Position numbers and translations under genes: made by a program. The notes under the pieces are model-generated. The model was not told where the DNA came from. It saw only the letters and a list, made by a program, of their open reading frames with translations, and ran no database searches. Shown here in pieces: positions 50,525 through 58,951 of a stretch of DNA of 64,000 nt. The DNA comes from CAYUHK01 sp964475165 (lineage in GTDB: Bacteria > Verrucomicrobiota > Kiritimatiellia > JAAZAB01), in assembly GCA_964475165.1 (NCBI GenBank), contig CAYYVN010000002.1, positions 1-64,000 of the forward strand, read 5' to 3'. The stretch's first letter is position 1; every line of letters starts with the position of its first letter.

Positions 50525-50586
50525 ATGGCCGGCGGCGCACAGCTAAGCCTGCCCTGGCCGCATCCGGGTTGGATGTCGCCGGCCAT
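50525..50586. repeat. 10-bp inverted repeat after hisC
   Basis: ATGGCCGGCG (50525-50534) and CGCCGGCCAT (50577-50586) are exact reverse complements separated by 42 bases, beginning 2 bases after the hisC stop. No T-tract follows. It could form a stable 3' hairpin for the hisDC message. The rest of the 50524-50791 gap contains a promoter but no recognised gene. Confidence 0.5.
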
Positions 50587-50710
50587 GTCCTGCCAGGCCG
50601 GGAGGTTGCGGCCTTCAATTGCTCAGCCCTCTTCCTGAGCCGAGGCTCTAACCCTTATCAGCCAGGGCCGCGGCCGTGTTGCCCCGGCCGGCTGGTCAAT
50701 GAATTTAGCA

Positions 50711-50738
50711 TTGAACTGTCCGTCGGGTGCGTTATCAT
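50711..50738 (+). promoter_or_regulatory. Putative promoter for hisB-hisA
   Basis: TTGAAC (50711-50716), 16-base spacer and TATCAT (50733-50738), 53 bases before the hisB ATG. A good sigma-70 match. Confidence 0.58.
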
Positions 50739-50791
50739 AACCACCAGATATGCAGGATTGGTCAAGCACCTGAAAAGCATGAGGGAATATA

Positions 50792-51382
50792 ATGAAACAA
50801 AGACGAGCTAGGGTGCAACGCGTTACCCGCGAAACCCAAATCAAGCTTCAGCTTAATCTGGATGGGTCCGGCCAGGCCGATATAGATTCCGGCCTGCCCT
50901 TTTTGAACCATATGCTGGAATTGCTTACGCGGCACGCCTTACTGGATCTGAGCTTGCGTGCCAAGGGCGATTTGGAGGTGGATGATCATCATACGGTGGA
51001 GGATATTGGCTTGAGCCTGGGAATGGCTCTTGATCGCGCGTTGGGTACGCGCAAGGGCATTCGGCGCTACGGCCATGCCTATGCGCCCATGGATGAGGCC
51101 TTGAGCCGGGTGGTCCTGGATCTGGGCGGGCGTCCCTATTTAGTCTATAAATTGGCGACGCGGCGGCGCAAAATACGCACCTTCGATCTTAATCTGATTA
51201 AGGAATTCTTGCAGGCTTTATGTGTGGCCGGGCGGATGAATCTGCATGTGGCCCAACTCTATGGCGATGAGCCGCACCATGCTTGCGAATCGGTTTTCAA
51301 AGGCTTGGCGCAAGCCTTGCGCATGGCGCTGGCCATTGATCCGCGCGAACGTGGTATTCCATCCAGCAAGGGGCGGCTCTAG
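50792..51382 (+). CDS. hisB: Imidazoleglycerol-phosphate dehydratase
   Basis: A manganese enzyme of 196 residues in histidine synthesis, monofunctional (no phosphatase domain). DSGLPFLNHMLELLTRHALLDL, the metal-ligand GDLEVDDHHTVEDIGLSLG and the second set MNLHVAQLYGDEPHHACESVFKGLAQAL show the two half-repeats with conserved His and Glu ligands. The start at 50792 lies after a stretch with GAGGG about 11 bases upstream. hisH and hisF, often next to it, are not in the window. Confidence 0.96.
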   Translation: MKQRRARVQRVTRETQIKLQLNLDGSGQADIDSGLPFLNHMLELLTRHALLDLSLRAKGDLEVDDHHTVEDIGLSLGMALDRALGTRKGIRRYGHAYAPMDEALSRVVLDLGGRPYLVYKLATRRRKIRTFDLNLIKEFLQALCVAGRMNLHVAQLYGDEPHHACESVFKGLAQALRMALAIDPRERGIPSSKGRL

Positions 51383-51442
51383 TGTCCCTTGCCGGAGCCA
51401 GGCAGCAGAGGGGCCTGGCGCAGGCCGGGAAGGCAAAAAATA

Positions 51443-52180
51443 ATGATCACAGTGATACCGGCGGTGGATATCAAAGGTGGTCGCTGCGTGCGACTGCACC
51501 AGGGGCGCGCGGCGCAAGAAACAGTGTATGAGGATGATCCCGTGCAGGCGGCCCGCCGCTGGGAACAAGAAGGCGCCACTTATTTGCATATCATCGATTT
51601 GGATGGGGCCTTCACCGGGCGGCCGGTGCATGCGGACAGCATCGCACAAATCATTGCGGCGCTTTCCATTCCCGTCCAAGTGGGTGGCGGCTTGCGCAGC
51701 GATGCTGACCTGCAGCGCATGGTCGATGCCGGTGCGGCGCGTATGATCTTGGGCACGCGCGCCTGTCAAGATATCCATCAGCTGGAAGCCACCCTGGCTC
51801 GTTTTGGCGAGCGGTTGGCCGTCAGCATTGATGCGCGCCAGGGCCAGGTACAAGTGCAGGGCTGGACCCAAACGGTGCCCCTCGAGGCTGGCGTGCTGGC
51901 GACGCGCCTGGATGGCCTGGGAGTGCGCACCTTGATTTATACGGATACGGCTGTGGATGGTACCTTGCAGGGCCCCAATCTGGCGGCTATCAATGAGTTG
52001 TGCCAGCAGGTATCCTGTACCGTCATTGCCGCCGGGGGAGTGGCTTCGGCGGATGATATCAGCGCCTTGCTGGGGTTGCAGCGCCCGAATTTGAAGGCGG
52101 TGATCGTGGGTAAGGCGCTCTATGAAGGCTCCACGACCCTCTCCGCCTTGCAGGCCGCCGCGCGGGCTGCGGAGGCTTAA
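51443..52180 (+). CDS. hisA: Phosphoribosylformimino-5-aminoimidazole carboxamide ribotide isomerase
   Basis: The TIM-barrel isomerase before the HisFH step, 245 residues. It has VIPAVDIKGGRCVRLHQGR with the catalytic aspartate, LHIIDLDGAFTG, VQVGGGLRSDADLQRMVDAGAARMILGT, and the second-half DTAVDGTLQGPN and VIAAGGVASADD. The two phosphate-binding half-barrel motifs are intact. The ATG at 51443 is preferred to an earlier in-frame codon because the family starts at I-P-A-V-D. Confidence 0.96.
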   Translation: MITVIPAVDIKGGRCVRLHQGRAAQETVYEDDPVQAARRWEQEGATYLHIIDLDGAFTGRPVHADSIAQIIAALSIPVQVGGGLRSDADLQRMVDAGAARMILGTRACQDIHQLEATLARFGERLAVSIDARQGQVQVQGWTQTVPLEAGVLATRLDGLGVRTLIYTDTAVDGTLQGPNLAAINELCQQVSCTVIAAGGVASADDISALLGLQRPNLKAVIVGKALYEGSTTLSALQAAARAAEA

Positions 52181-52246
52181 AGGGCCTGGCATGGCCTTAT
52201 GGAATCCTCGGGGTTGGGCTGGGCATAGAGAGCACTTGATGAAAGG

Positions 52247-53545
52247 ATGATGGGGAGCATGATGATAGATATTCAAGAAACGCAATTACCCAATGGATTG
52301 CGCGTGGCGACTTCGAGCATGCCGTCAGTCGAAAGTGTGGCGGTGGGCATCTGGGTAGGTGCGGGTGGTCGTTATGAAAGTGCTAGCTTTTCCGGCATCA
52401 GCCATTTCATCGAGCATTTACTCTTCAAAGGCACAGAACGTCTCTCCGCCCGCGATATTTCGCGCGCCATTGAGGGGCGGGGTGGCTATTGCAATGCCTT
52501 TACTCAACAGGAGTTGACCTGCTACTACGCTCGCATGGCCTATAATCACCTCTGGCGCGTGGTCGATGTGCTAACGGAAATGTATCTGCATCCGCGCTTT
52601 GATCCTGCCGATATCGAAAAGGAACGCGGTGTAATCATTGAAGAAATAATGATGTATCGCGATCAACCCGAGCATGTGGTGCGCGAGATGTTGAGTCGTA
52701 TTCTCTGGAAGGATCATGAATTGGGGCGGCCGCTGGCCGGCACCCCGGAATCTTTGCGGCGTCTGACCCGCGAACATCTTTTGGCCTATAAACGCAAACA
52801 ATATGCCCCCGCTAATACCGTGTTAACCTTTGCCGGCCGTGTGACGCATGCCGAATGCGTAGCCCGGCTCTCTCAATCCCTGAGCCGCTTGAGTAAGCGC
52901 CGCGAGCCGGTCTGCCGACTGGTGACGCCGGCGGTACGCCAGGGACGGCTGGATCTGCACAGTAAGGATATCGAACAAACTCAGTTGGCGTTGGGCTTTC
53001 GGATCTTTGGGCGCTTTGATCAGCGGCGTTATGCACTGAAAGTTTTGAATGTGATTTTAGGCGAAAATATGAGCTCGCGGCTTTTCCAGGTGGTGCGCGA
53101 GAAACATGGTTTGGCTTATGCCGTGCATGCGGGCATCAGGCTCTTTGCCGATACGGGGGCCCTCTTGATTAGCGCCGGCTTGGATCGCACCCGCAAGGAA
53201 AAAGCGTTGGAGTTGATTCTGCGGGAATTGAAACGGCTGAAACGCGACCTGGTCAGCGCCCGCGAACTGGCGCGTGCCAAGGAATATGTCGTGGGGCATT
53301 TACGCTTGGCCCTCGAAAGCCCGGCGGGGCAGATGCTGTGGATGGGAGAGCATATCTTGCATTATCGTAAATGCCTGGCGCCCGAAGATGAGATCCGGGC
53401 CGTTATGAATGTGAAAGCCGCGGATGTGCGCGCGGTGGCCAATGCAGTTTTTCTGGAGCGTTTGGCTAGCCTGGCACTGCTCTCGCCTCAATTGAGCGCC
53501 AAGGATGGCGAACGCTTTCGTGGTATGTTGGCTAGCCTGGATTGA
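52247..53545 (+). CDS. M16 family zinc peptidase
   Basis: An insulinase/mitochondrial-processing-peptidase-like protein of 432 residues. The inverted zinc motif is GISHFIEHLLFKGTERLSARDI (His53, Glu56, His57), with the downstream ligand in KERGVIIEEIMMYRD. The C-terminal half contains GLAYAVHAGIRLFADTGALLI, the R/Y segment of the family. All catalytic residues are intact. There are four in-frame ATGs between 52247 and 52262, and none has a clearly better ribosome-binding site. No signal peptide is visible, so it is probably cytoplasmic. No second, inactive M16 partner is adjacent. Confidence 0.92.
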   Translation: MMGSMMIDIQETQLPNGLRVATSSMPSVESVAVGIWVGAGGRYESASFSGISHFIEHLLFKGTERLSARDISRAIEGRGGYCNAFTQQELTCYYARMAYNHLWRVVDVLTEMYLHPRFDPADIEKERGVIIEEIMMYRDQPEHVVREMLSRILWKDHELGRPLAGTPESLRRLTREHLLAYKRKQYAPANTVLTFAGRVTHAECVARLSQSLSRLSKRREPVCRLVTPAVRQGRLDLHSKDIEQTQLALGFRIFGRFDQRRYALKVLNVILGENMSSRLFQVVREKHGLAYAVHAGIRLFADTGALLISAGLDRTRKEKALELILRELKRLKRDLVSARELARAKEYVVGHLRLALESPAGQMLWMGEHILHYRKCLAPEDEIRAVMNVKAADVRAVANAVFLERLASLALLSPQLSAKDGERFRGMLASLD

Positions 53546-53599
53546 ATGCCGCCGGGCAAGCTGGTTGTCAGCTAGCGGGGTCCGGCCAGGGAGGGAACA

Positions 53600-54787
53600 A
53601 TGATCAAGAAACTGCTCATCGCATTGGTGGCGCTGGTGGTATTGGTGGTGCTGGGCCTGCAGTTGTTTCTGCAGTATGGCCTGACGGAAGCCCTGAAAAA
53701 ATATATATTGCCGGCTGCCAAAGAAAGATTGCAGGTGGATGCCGCGCTGGAAGGGGTTAGCGTCAATCTTTTAGCGGGCTCCTTCACCCTGCGTGGTCTA
53801 CAGGTGATCAACCCCTCCGGATTTCAGGAACCAACCATGTTGGCGCTGCGGCGTTGCCGTGTTAAAATTGGTATCCCAGCCCTCTTCCGGGGCGGCCTAA
53901 CCGAGATTCGCAAAGCGGAGCTCAAAAATGCCAGCTTAACAGTCGAGCGTAATAAAGCCGGTGCGCTGAATATCGCGCCTTTACTGAGCCAGCTGGCTCA
54001 AGCTGAACCGGCCGCGGCACCACCGGCGGCAGCAACCAGCATGCCGCCGGCCGCGAGCAAGACCTTGCCCGATATCATCATCAAGATGCTGGAAATCAAA
54101 ACCTTGTTCCGATACATCGATCATCAGTTGCTGGCAGAGCCCTTCCGGCTGGCATTGGAACTGCGGGTGCAAATGAAAGATATCGCCAATTATGGCAATG
54201 AAGAGGTGCTCTCGGGCAGTCTGAATGTGCAGGGCATCCTACGGATTGCCGAGCAGCAATGCGCCTTCGATCTGCAAGGCCGGATCGCACCGATAATTGA
54301 TCCGCAGCGCTTGAGCTGCGAGCTTTCTGGTTCCATGCAGGAAATTGATCTGCAAGCATTTGAACCGCTGATCGGCCAGTATGGTATCACCGGTGGCACC
54401 GTCCATGGTACGGCTGCTATCCTTTGCCACCAAGGCCGTTTCGATCCTGATAAATCCCTCTTGCGCCTGACCTTCAATCAGATTCAAGTAAGCGCCGAGA
54501 AGCAGGCTCAGATTCCCGGTGGCCGTTTGCCGAAATCCTTGCAGTTGGTGGTGCCGCTGAAAGGCACGCTCAACCATCCGGAAATAGATCTGGGCGGACT
54601 GATCCAGCAAACGCTGTTCAGTCCGGATATGTTCGAAGCGGTTTTGAAGGATGTCTTGCACGATCAAATCAAAAGCGGGGGTGCCGCCGAGCCGCTAGTC
54701 GGTGAAGTTCTCAAAAAAACAAGCACATCCTCTCCGGATAAGGTCCTGGATCTCAATAAAGCGCTGCAAGGTGTTTTCGGTAAATAA
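53600..54787 (+). CDS. AsmA-like inner-membrane-anchored protein
   Basis: A 395-residue protein with one N-terminal membrane anchor (LLIALVALVVLVVLGLQLFL, about 5-24) and a long periplasmic part rich in beta strands. The pattern LEGVSVNLLAGSFTLRGLQVINP followed by GLTEIRKAELKNASLTVERN is typical of AsmA/DUF748 proteins, which are bridge-like lipid-transfer or outer-membrane assembly factors. A Pro/Ala linker lies near residues 134-155. Function here is inferred from fold only. GGGAGGG precedes the ATG. Confidence 0.75.
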   Translation: MIKKLLIALVALVVLVVLGLQLFLQYGLTEALKKYILPAAKERLQVDAALEGVSVNLLAGSFTLRGLQVINPSGFQEPTMLALRRCRVKIGIPALFRGGLTEIRKAELKNASLTVERNKAGALNIAPLLSQLAQAEPAAAPPAAATSMPPAASKTLPDIIIKMLEIKTLFRYIDHQLLAEPFRLALELRVQMKDIANYGNEEVLSGSLNVQGILRIAEQQCAFDLQGRIAPIIDPQRLSCELSGSMQEIDLQAFEPLIGQYGITGGTVHGTAAILCHQGRFDPDKSLLRLTFNQIQVSAEKQAQIPGGRLPKSLQLVVPLKGTLNHPEIDLGGLIQQTLFSPDMFEAVLKDVLHDQIKSGGAAEPLVGEVLKKTSTSSPDKVLDLNKALQGVFGK

Positions 54788-54824
54788 GATCGCCTAACGG
54801 CCGCGCGCGCTGCAATGGAGAAGC

Positions 54825-56417
54825 ATGATGCGTCCTTCCTGGATAACCCTGCTATGGTTGGGGGCCCTGGGTGGTGCGGTGGCACTGCTGGGTGCTAATC
54901 TATTCTTGGGTAATCTGAACCAGGATGAGGGTTGGTATTTATACGCGGCCCGCCTGGTGGCGGAGGGGCAGTGGCCCTATCGCGATTTCGCCTTTACCCA
55001 AACGCCTTTATTGCCCCTGCTTTATGCTTGGATCCAGCCCGCGATTGAAGCCTGGGGCTTGGGTGCCGGCCGCGCTTTCACGGCTTTACTGGGCTTGACG
55101 GCGGCCTTATGTGCGGCCGCTCTGGCCGCGCGCCTGGCTCCGCCGGGCCGCTCAACCGCGGCCGCTTTAATCAGCTTTGTGCTGATTATGGTTAATGTTT
55201 ACCAGAGTTATTATTTCACGATCGTTAAAACTTACTCCCTGACGGCCTTTTGTCTGGCGGCCGGTTTTTTAATGCTGGATTTGAGCGTGCGCCGGCGTTC
55301 CGGATGGTTGGCTGGGGGGGCCGGTATCCTCCTCGTTCTGGCGGCGGCCACGCGGACCTCGGCGGGCATTATCATGCCGCTGACGGTGATCATCCTCTGG
55401 TGGCAGCGTCGTCAAACGGGCGGCGCCGTCTGGCAGGGGCTGGCCTTGGGCGGGCTGCTGGCGGCCAGCCTGGCTCTCTTGCCTTTCTGGATCATGGCCC
55501 CGGAGGCTTGCCGCTTTTTTGTGATTGATTATCATACCGCTCGCGCGTCCGGGTCTCTGCTGCACAGCCTGATCTATAAGGCGGGGTTTTTATCGCGTTT
55601 GGTCCATGGTTATTTTCCGGCCATAGCCGTTTGGTTAGCGGCATTGAGCGCACGATGGCTGTTGCGTGCCCGCGTGGAAAATAACGCGTCAGCTCCTCCT
55701 CCCTGCCCAGTGCGTTCCACCATGCTGCGCTTGATCTGGATCGGGGTGGGGGCTATAAGCCTGGTTCATTTTTGCGCCCCCTTTCCCTATGAGGATTATC
55801 AGGTCTTCGTTTATCCGCTCTTCGCGGCGGCGGTAGCTGTGTTGGCCGTGCGTCTGGTGACGACAGCCGCTCTGCCTTGGTTGGCGACGATGCTCTTGGC
55901 GATTTCCCTGGCGGCGGCGTTTTCATCGCCCATTAATCAGGAATGGTTCGTGCTGGGGCGGGACCGGATCTGGTGGCGTTTGAAAGAACAGACCGCGCTG
56001 CAGCAGTTGCAGAACACCGCTCAGCTCTTGCGCGCGCAATCAGCGCCTGGGGCATTGTTGTTAACGCAAGACCCTTATCTGGCGGTAGAATCCGGATTGA
56101 CCCTGCCCCGGGGCTTGGAATTGGGGCAGTTCAGCTATTTCCCCGGCTTGAGCACAGCCCAAGCCCAGCGCTTGCATGTGCTCAATCATGAGCAATTCCT
56201 TGACCTGCTCCGGACTTGTCCGGCCACCATCGCTGCTTTTAGCGACTATGCTTTTGCCATGCGCTCACCGGAGATCACACCTTTAGCTCATGCTGAGCAG
56301 GCCGCTTTCTGGCGCCTATTGGAAGAGCGCTATACCCAGCGGCAAGAGATTCCCAATTTTGGCCAGGCTTTCACCACCCTGCGCATCTTCACTCTGAATC
56401 CCGCTAAGGAGCCCTAG
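54825..56417 (+). CDS. Polytopic glycosyltransferase (GT39-like)
   Basis: A 530-residue membrane protein with about ten hydrophobic segments. The first loop contains NLNQDEGWYLYAARLVAEGQ and DFAFTQTPLLPLLYAW, matching the acidic D-E loop of GT39/ArnT/dolichyl-phosphate-mannose transferases. It lacks the EKPPL motif of the two ArnT-like genes upstream, so a different donor or acceptor is likely. A soluble C-terminal part follows about residue 370. Two adjacent ATGs are possible starts. Confidence 0.72.
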   Translation: MMRPSWITLLWLGALGGAVALLGANLFLGNLNQDEGWYLYAARLVAEGQWPYRDFAFTQTPLLPLLYAWIQPAIEAWGLGAGRAFTALLGLTAALCAAALAARLAPPGRSTAAALISFVLIMVNVYQSYYFTIVKTYSLTAFCLAAGFLMLDLSVRRRSGWLAGGAGILLVLAAATRTSAGIIMPLTVIILWWQRRQTGGAVWQGLALGGLLAASLALLPFWIMAPEACRFFVIDYHTARASGSLLHSLIYKAGFLSRLVHGYFPAIAVWLAALSARWLLRARVENNASAPPPCPVRSTMLRLIWIGVGAISLVHFCAPFPYEDYQVFVYPLFAAAVAVLAVRLVTTAALPWLATMLLAISLAAAFSSPINQEWFVLGRDRIWWRLKEQTALQQLQNTAQLLRAQSAPGALLLTQDPYLAVESGLTLPRGLELGQFSYFPGLSTAQAQRLHVLNHEQFLDLLRTCPATIAAFSDYAFAMRSPEITPLAHAEQAAFWRLLEERYTQRQEIPNFGQAFTTLRIFTLNPAKEP

Positions 56418-56455
56418 CCTGCGCGCCAGCGGGGTACCCAGCGGCCTGGAGACAT

Positions 56456-57496
56456 ATGAAAATTGCATTATTGGGTCTGGCCCAAGCGGGCAAAAAAACC
56501 TTTTTCTCTCTCTTGACCGGTCGGCAGTCGGGAGCGCTTGCCAAAGAGGGTGAAAGCTTGGAAGGCATTGCGCCGATCCATGATCCACGCCTGCTAAGCT
56601 TGGCGAAGCTCTGTCGGCTATCACAGATTAAATTTGCTGAAAATAACCTGGTGCTCTGCCCGGATATATCCCCCGGGGCCGCCAAACGATCCTGGCTGGA
56701 GGCTGCCCGGCGCTGTGATCTGTTATGTGTGCTGGTGCGCGCTTTTCAGGCGGCTGAGGTCTATCATCCCCTGGGCGCGGTGGATGTTAAGCGTGATCGA
56801 GATTGGCTGGAATCAGAGCTGTTACTGGCGGATTTGGAGCTGATTGAAACCCGCGCGGCGCGTCTGGCTAAAGAAAAAAAAGCTGGCCTCAGCGCTCATC
56901 AGGCTCAAGAAGCACTCATCCTCAGCCAGATCAAGGAGACCCTCGAAAGGGAGATGCGCTGGGTATCCTGGGATCTACCAGCCCATGAAGTCGCGATCAT
57001 TAAAAGCCTAAATCTGCTGACGCTGAAGCCATTGTTGTGGGCCTATAATGTGGATGAAAATAGCCTGGCCGATCAACAAGCTGAAAGGGCAGCGCAGGCC
57101 TTTTATGTCTCTTGCCGAATAGAGCAGGAAATCATGGCTTTGGAAAATCCCGAGGAGCGCCAGGCTTATTGGCAGGGCTTGGGTGTGGCGGCTTCGGGAT
57201 TGGATCGGCTCAACCACGCTGCCTATAATGCGCTGGGGCTGATGTCTTTTTATACCGTCAATAAGGATGAGGTGCGCGCCTGGACCATTCGCCAGGGCAC
57301 TTCAGCCTTGGCTGCCGCTGGCAAGGTGCACTCGGATATCGAGCGCGGATTTATCCGCGTGGAAGTGACGCACTATGAAGACTTTATGGCGGCCGGTAGC
57401 GAGGCCGCCGCCAAGGCCCAAGGCAAGATCCAGGTACGTGGACAAGACTACATCATCGCCGATGGCGATATCTGCCATTTCCGCTTCAATGTTTGA
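56456..57496 (+). CDS. YchF-related protein with degenerate nucleotide-binding site (DUF933 C-terminus)
   Basis: A 346-residue protein resembling the OBG-family ATPase YchF. The C-terminal TGS-like DUF933 domain is very well kept: GLMSFYTVNKDEVRAWTIR, SDIERGFIRVEVTHYEDF and YIIADGDICHFRFNV. The middle helical hairpin is also there. The N-terminal P-loop reads GLAQAGKKT, where YchF has GxPNVGKST, so the residue after GK is Lys and not Ser/Thr. The DxxG element is not found, and the specificity motif is YNVDEN. ATP/GTP hydrolysis is therefore doubtful. It may be a ribosome-associated paralogue of the housekeeping YchF. It converges on the PPIase gene. Confidence 0.82.
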   Translation: MKIALLGLAQAGKKTFFSLLTGRQSGALAKEGESLEGIAPIHDPRLLSLAKLCRLSQIKFAENNLVLCPDISPGAAKRSWLEAARRCDLLCVLVRAFQAAEVYHPLGAVDVKRDRDWLESELLLADLELIETRAARLAKEKKAGLSAHQAQEALILSQIKETLEREMRWVSWDLPAHEVAIIKSLNLLTLKPLLWAYNVDENSLADQQAERAAQAFYVSCRIEQEIMALENPEERQAYWQGLGVAASGLDRLNHAAYNALGLMSFYTVNKDEVRAWTIRQGTSALAAAGKVHSDIERGFIRVEVTHYEDFMAAGSEAAAKAQGKIQVRGQDYIIADGDICHFRFNV

Positions 57497-57529
57497 AGGG
57501 CCCGCGCCGGGGATTTCCGGTATGGCTTT

Positions 57530-58735
57530 TCAGTCCCGCGCTTGCTTGATTTTTTTGATCAGCCGGCTCCAGCAAGATTCTTTTTGGGCCGCCTCTTGAT
57601 CCGTGACTGGCTCTATAGCCTGGCTTTCGGCTGGCTGAGGCGCTGGCGCGGGGCTGGCTGATTCCATGGGCGGCGCATCACTATCCGTTGGCATGAACAT
57701 GGCCTCCGGCGGTGGCATGGTGCCCTGCAGATAAGTGATTTGAGCCTTCTGCTTGAGGCTTCTGATCAGCGGTTCCACTTGCTGCTGGGTGGCGCGTCCC
57801 TTCAGCATGATGGCGATGCGTCCCTGGACTTCCTCAAAGGTTTGTGTCTGATGCTCCAGGGTTTGAATGATATGATATCCAAAATCGGTTTCCACCACCG
57901 GGCTGATCTCGTTGGGCTGCAGAGCAAAAGCGGCATCCTCGAAAGGTTTGGTCATATAGCCGCGCTGGAAGGGCGGGATCAATTCACCGCCTTGGTCCTT
58001 GCTGGGACAATCCGAATTCTCCCTGGCCAGTTGGGCAAAATCACCGCCCTCCACGAGCGTTTGCCGCAGTTTGGCGGCCTTCTCTTTTTTAAGGGTTTTT
58101 TGGGCGGCATCGTCCATGGGCGTGGTGGCAATCAAGATATGTCGGGCGCGCACGCTTTCGAAAAGACGCGCCCGGTTCTCGTCATAAAATTTCCTGATAT
58201 CCTCAGCGGTGACAGTTATCTTTAGCAGTTTAGCTACCCGCAGTTGTTCGCGGACCTGTTCTTCGAGCATTTCGAGGCTGACGCCTTGTTGGGCCAGCTC
58301 GGCTGCCAAGGTTTGTTCGGGCGGCAGGCTGGCCTCAATGGCTGCGATCTCTGCTTTAACCTCGCTTTCGGAGATGACAATGTTTTGGGCGGTGCATTCC
58401 TGATTGAGCAGCGCCTGAATCACAAGCCCATCCAGGATTTGTGGCTTGAAAGCCGCCAGCATCGCGGTGAATTGGTCGGGCGATAATCCTCGGCGCAACA
58501 TTATTTTTTCGACGGCCTTGATTTCCCGATCGAGATCTCCCTGGGTGATGGTGGCGTCATTCAGCTTGACCAGGATGGTATCGGGTGCCAGGGCCGCCTC
58601 GGCACCGGTCGCTGGCAAGCATGTTTCTTCCATCGTCAGCGCAGCATCCGCTTCAGCCTCGGCGCCGCGCAGGGCCGGCACTGTTCCGTAAAGCAGCATC
58701 ATCCAGAGGGCTACAGGCAGCGCTAGGCGTTTCAT
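57530..58735 (-). CDS. Parvulin-type peptidyl-prolyl cis-trans isomerase (SurA/PrsA-like), exported
   Basis: A 401-residue periplasmic folding factor. It has a signal peptide (ALPVALWMMLLYGTVPALRG) and a SurA-N-like helical domain (AFKPQILDGLVIQALLNQEC). One rotamase domain follows (about residues 195-290: VRARHILIAT ... DFAQLARENSDCPSKDQGGELIPPF ... GYHIIQTLEH). The C-terminus is Pro/Ala-rich and ends in a basic stretch. AAGGA precedes the ATG. It is downstream of rpoN on the same strand with a 208-base gap that contains a possible promoter of its own. Confidence 0.9.
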   Translation of the reverse strand: MKRLALPVALWMMLLYGTVPALRGAEAEADAALTMEETCLPATGAEAALAPDTILVKLNDATITQGDLDREIKAVEKIMLRRGLSPDQFTAMLAAFKPQILDGLVIQALLNQECTAQNIVISESEVKAEIAAIEASLPPEQTLAAELAQQGVSLEMLEEQVREQLRVAKLLKITVTAEDIRKFYDENRARLFESVRARHILIATTPMDDAAQKTLKKEKAAKLRQTLVEGGDFAQLARENSDCPSKDQGGELIPPFQRGYMTKPFEDAAFALQPNEISPVVETDFGYHIIQTLEHQTQTFEEVQGRIAIMLKGRATQQQVEPLIRSLKQKAQITYLQGTMPPPEAMFMPTDSDAPPMESASPAPAPQPAESQAIEPVTDQEAAQKESCWSRLIKKIKQARD

Positions 58736-58932
58736 AGGTTATTCCTTTACATGGCGCAGGGCAGCGGATTGAGCCGCTCCGCAGATTTTGGTTCGGCGTT
58801 AGGTTATGGTGGACTTATTCCCAGCCCAAGTCAACAGGTAAAAAACGCATTTTGAGGGCTTAAGATGGGCTTTGCTGGCCTCGGCGATTTTTTTACCGGG
58901 CTTGTTTTGCCTGACATCCCGGCGGCGGCCGG

Positions 58933-58951
58933 CGCCCTGATTTTCAGGGCG
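58933..58951 (-). terminator. Hairpin at the rpoN 3' end
   Basis: CGCCCTGA and TCAGGGCG form an 8-bp stem with a 3-base loop over the rpoN stop codon. The following sequence on the minus strand is GC-rich without a T-tract, so this is at most a weak terminator or a stabilising 3' hairpin. Confidence 0.3.

Noticed and set aside
50569..50811. 80-codon frame between hisC and hisB
   Set aside because: TTG start, no ribosome-binding site, overlaps the hisB promoter and start, and composition is unlike the neighbours.
51218..52285. 355-codon open frame opposite hisB/hisA
   Set aside because: Antisense shadow of two clearly conserved histidine genes.
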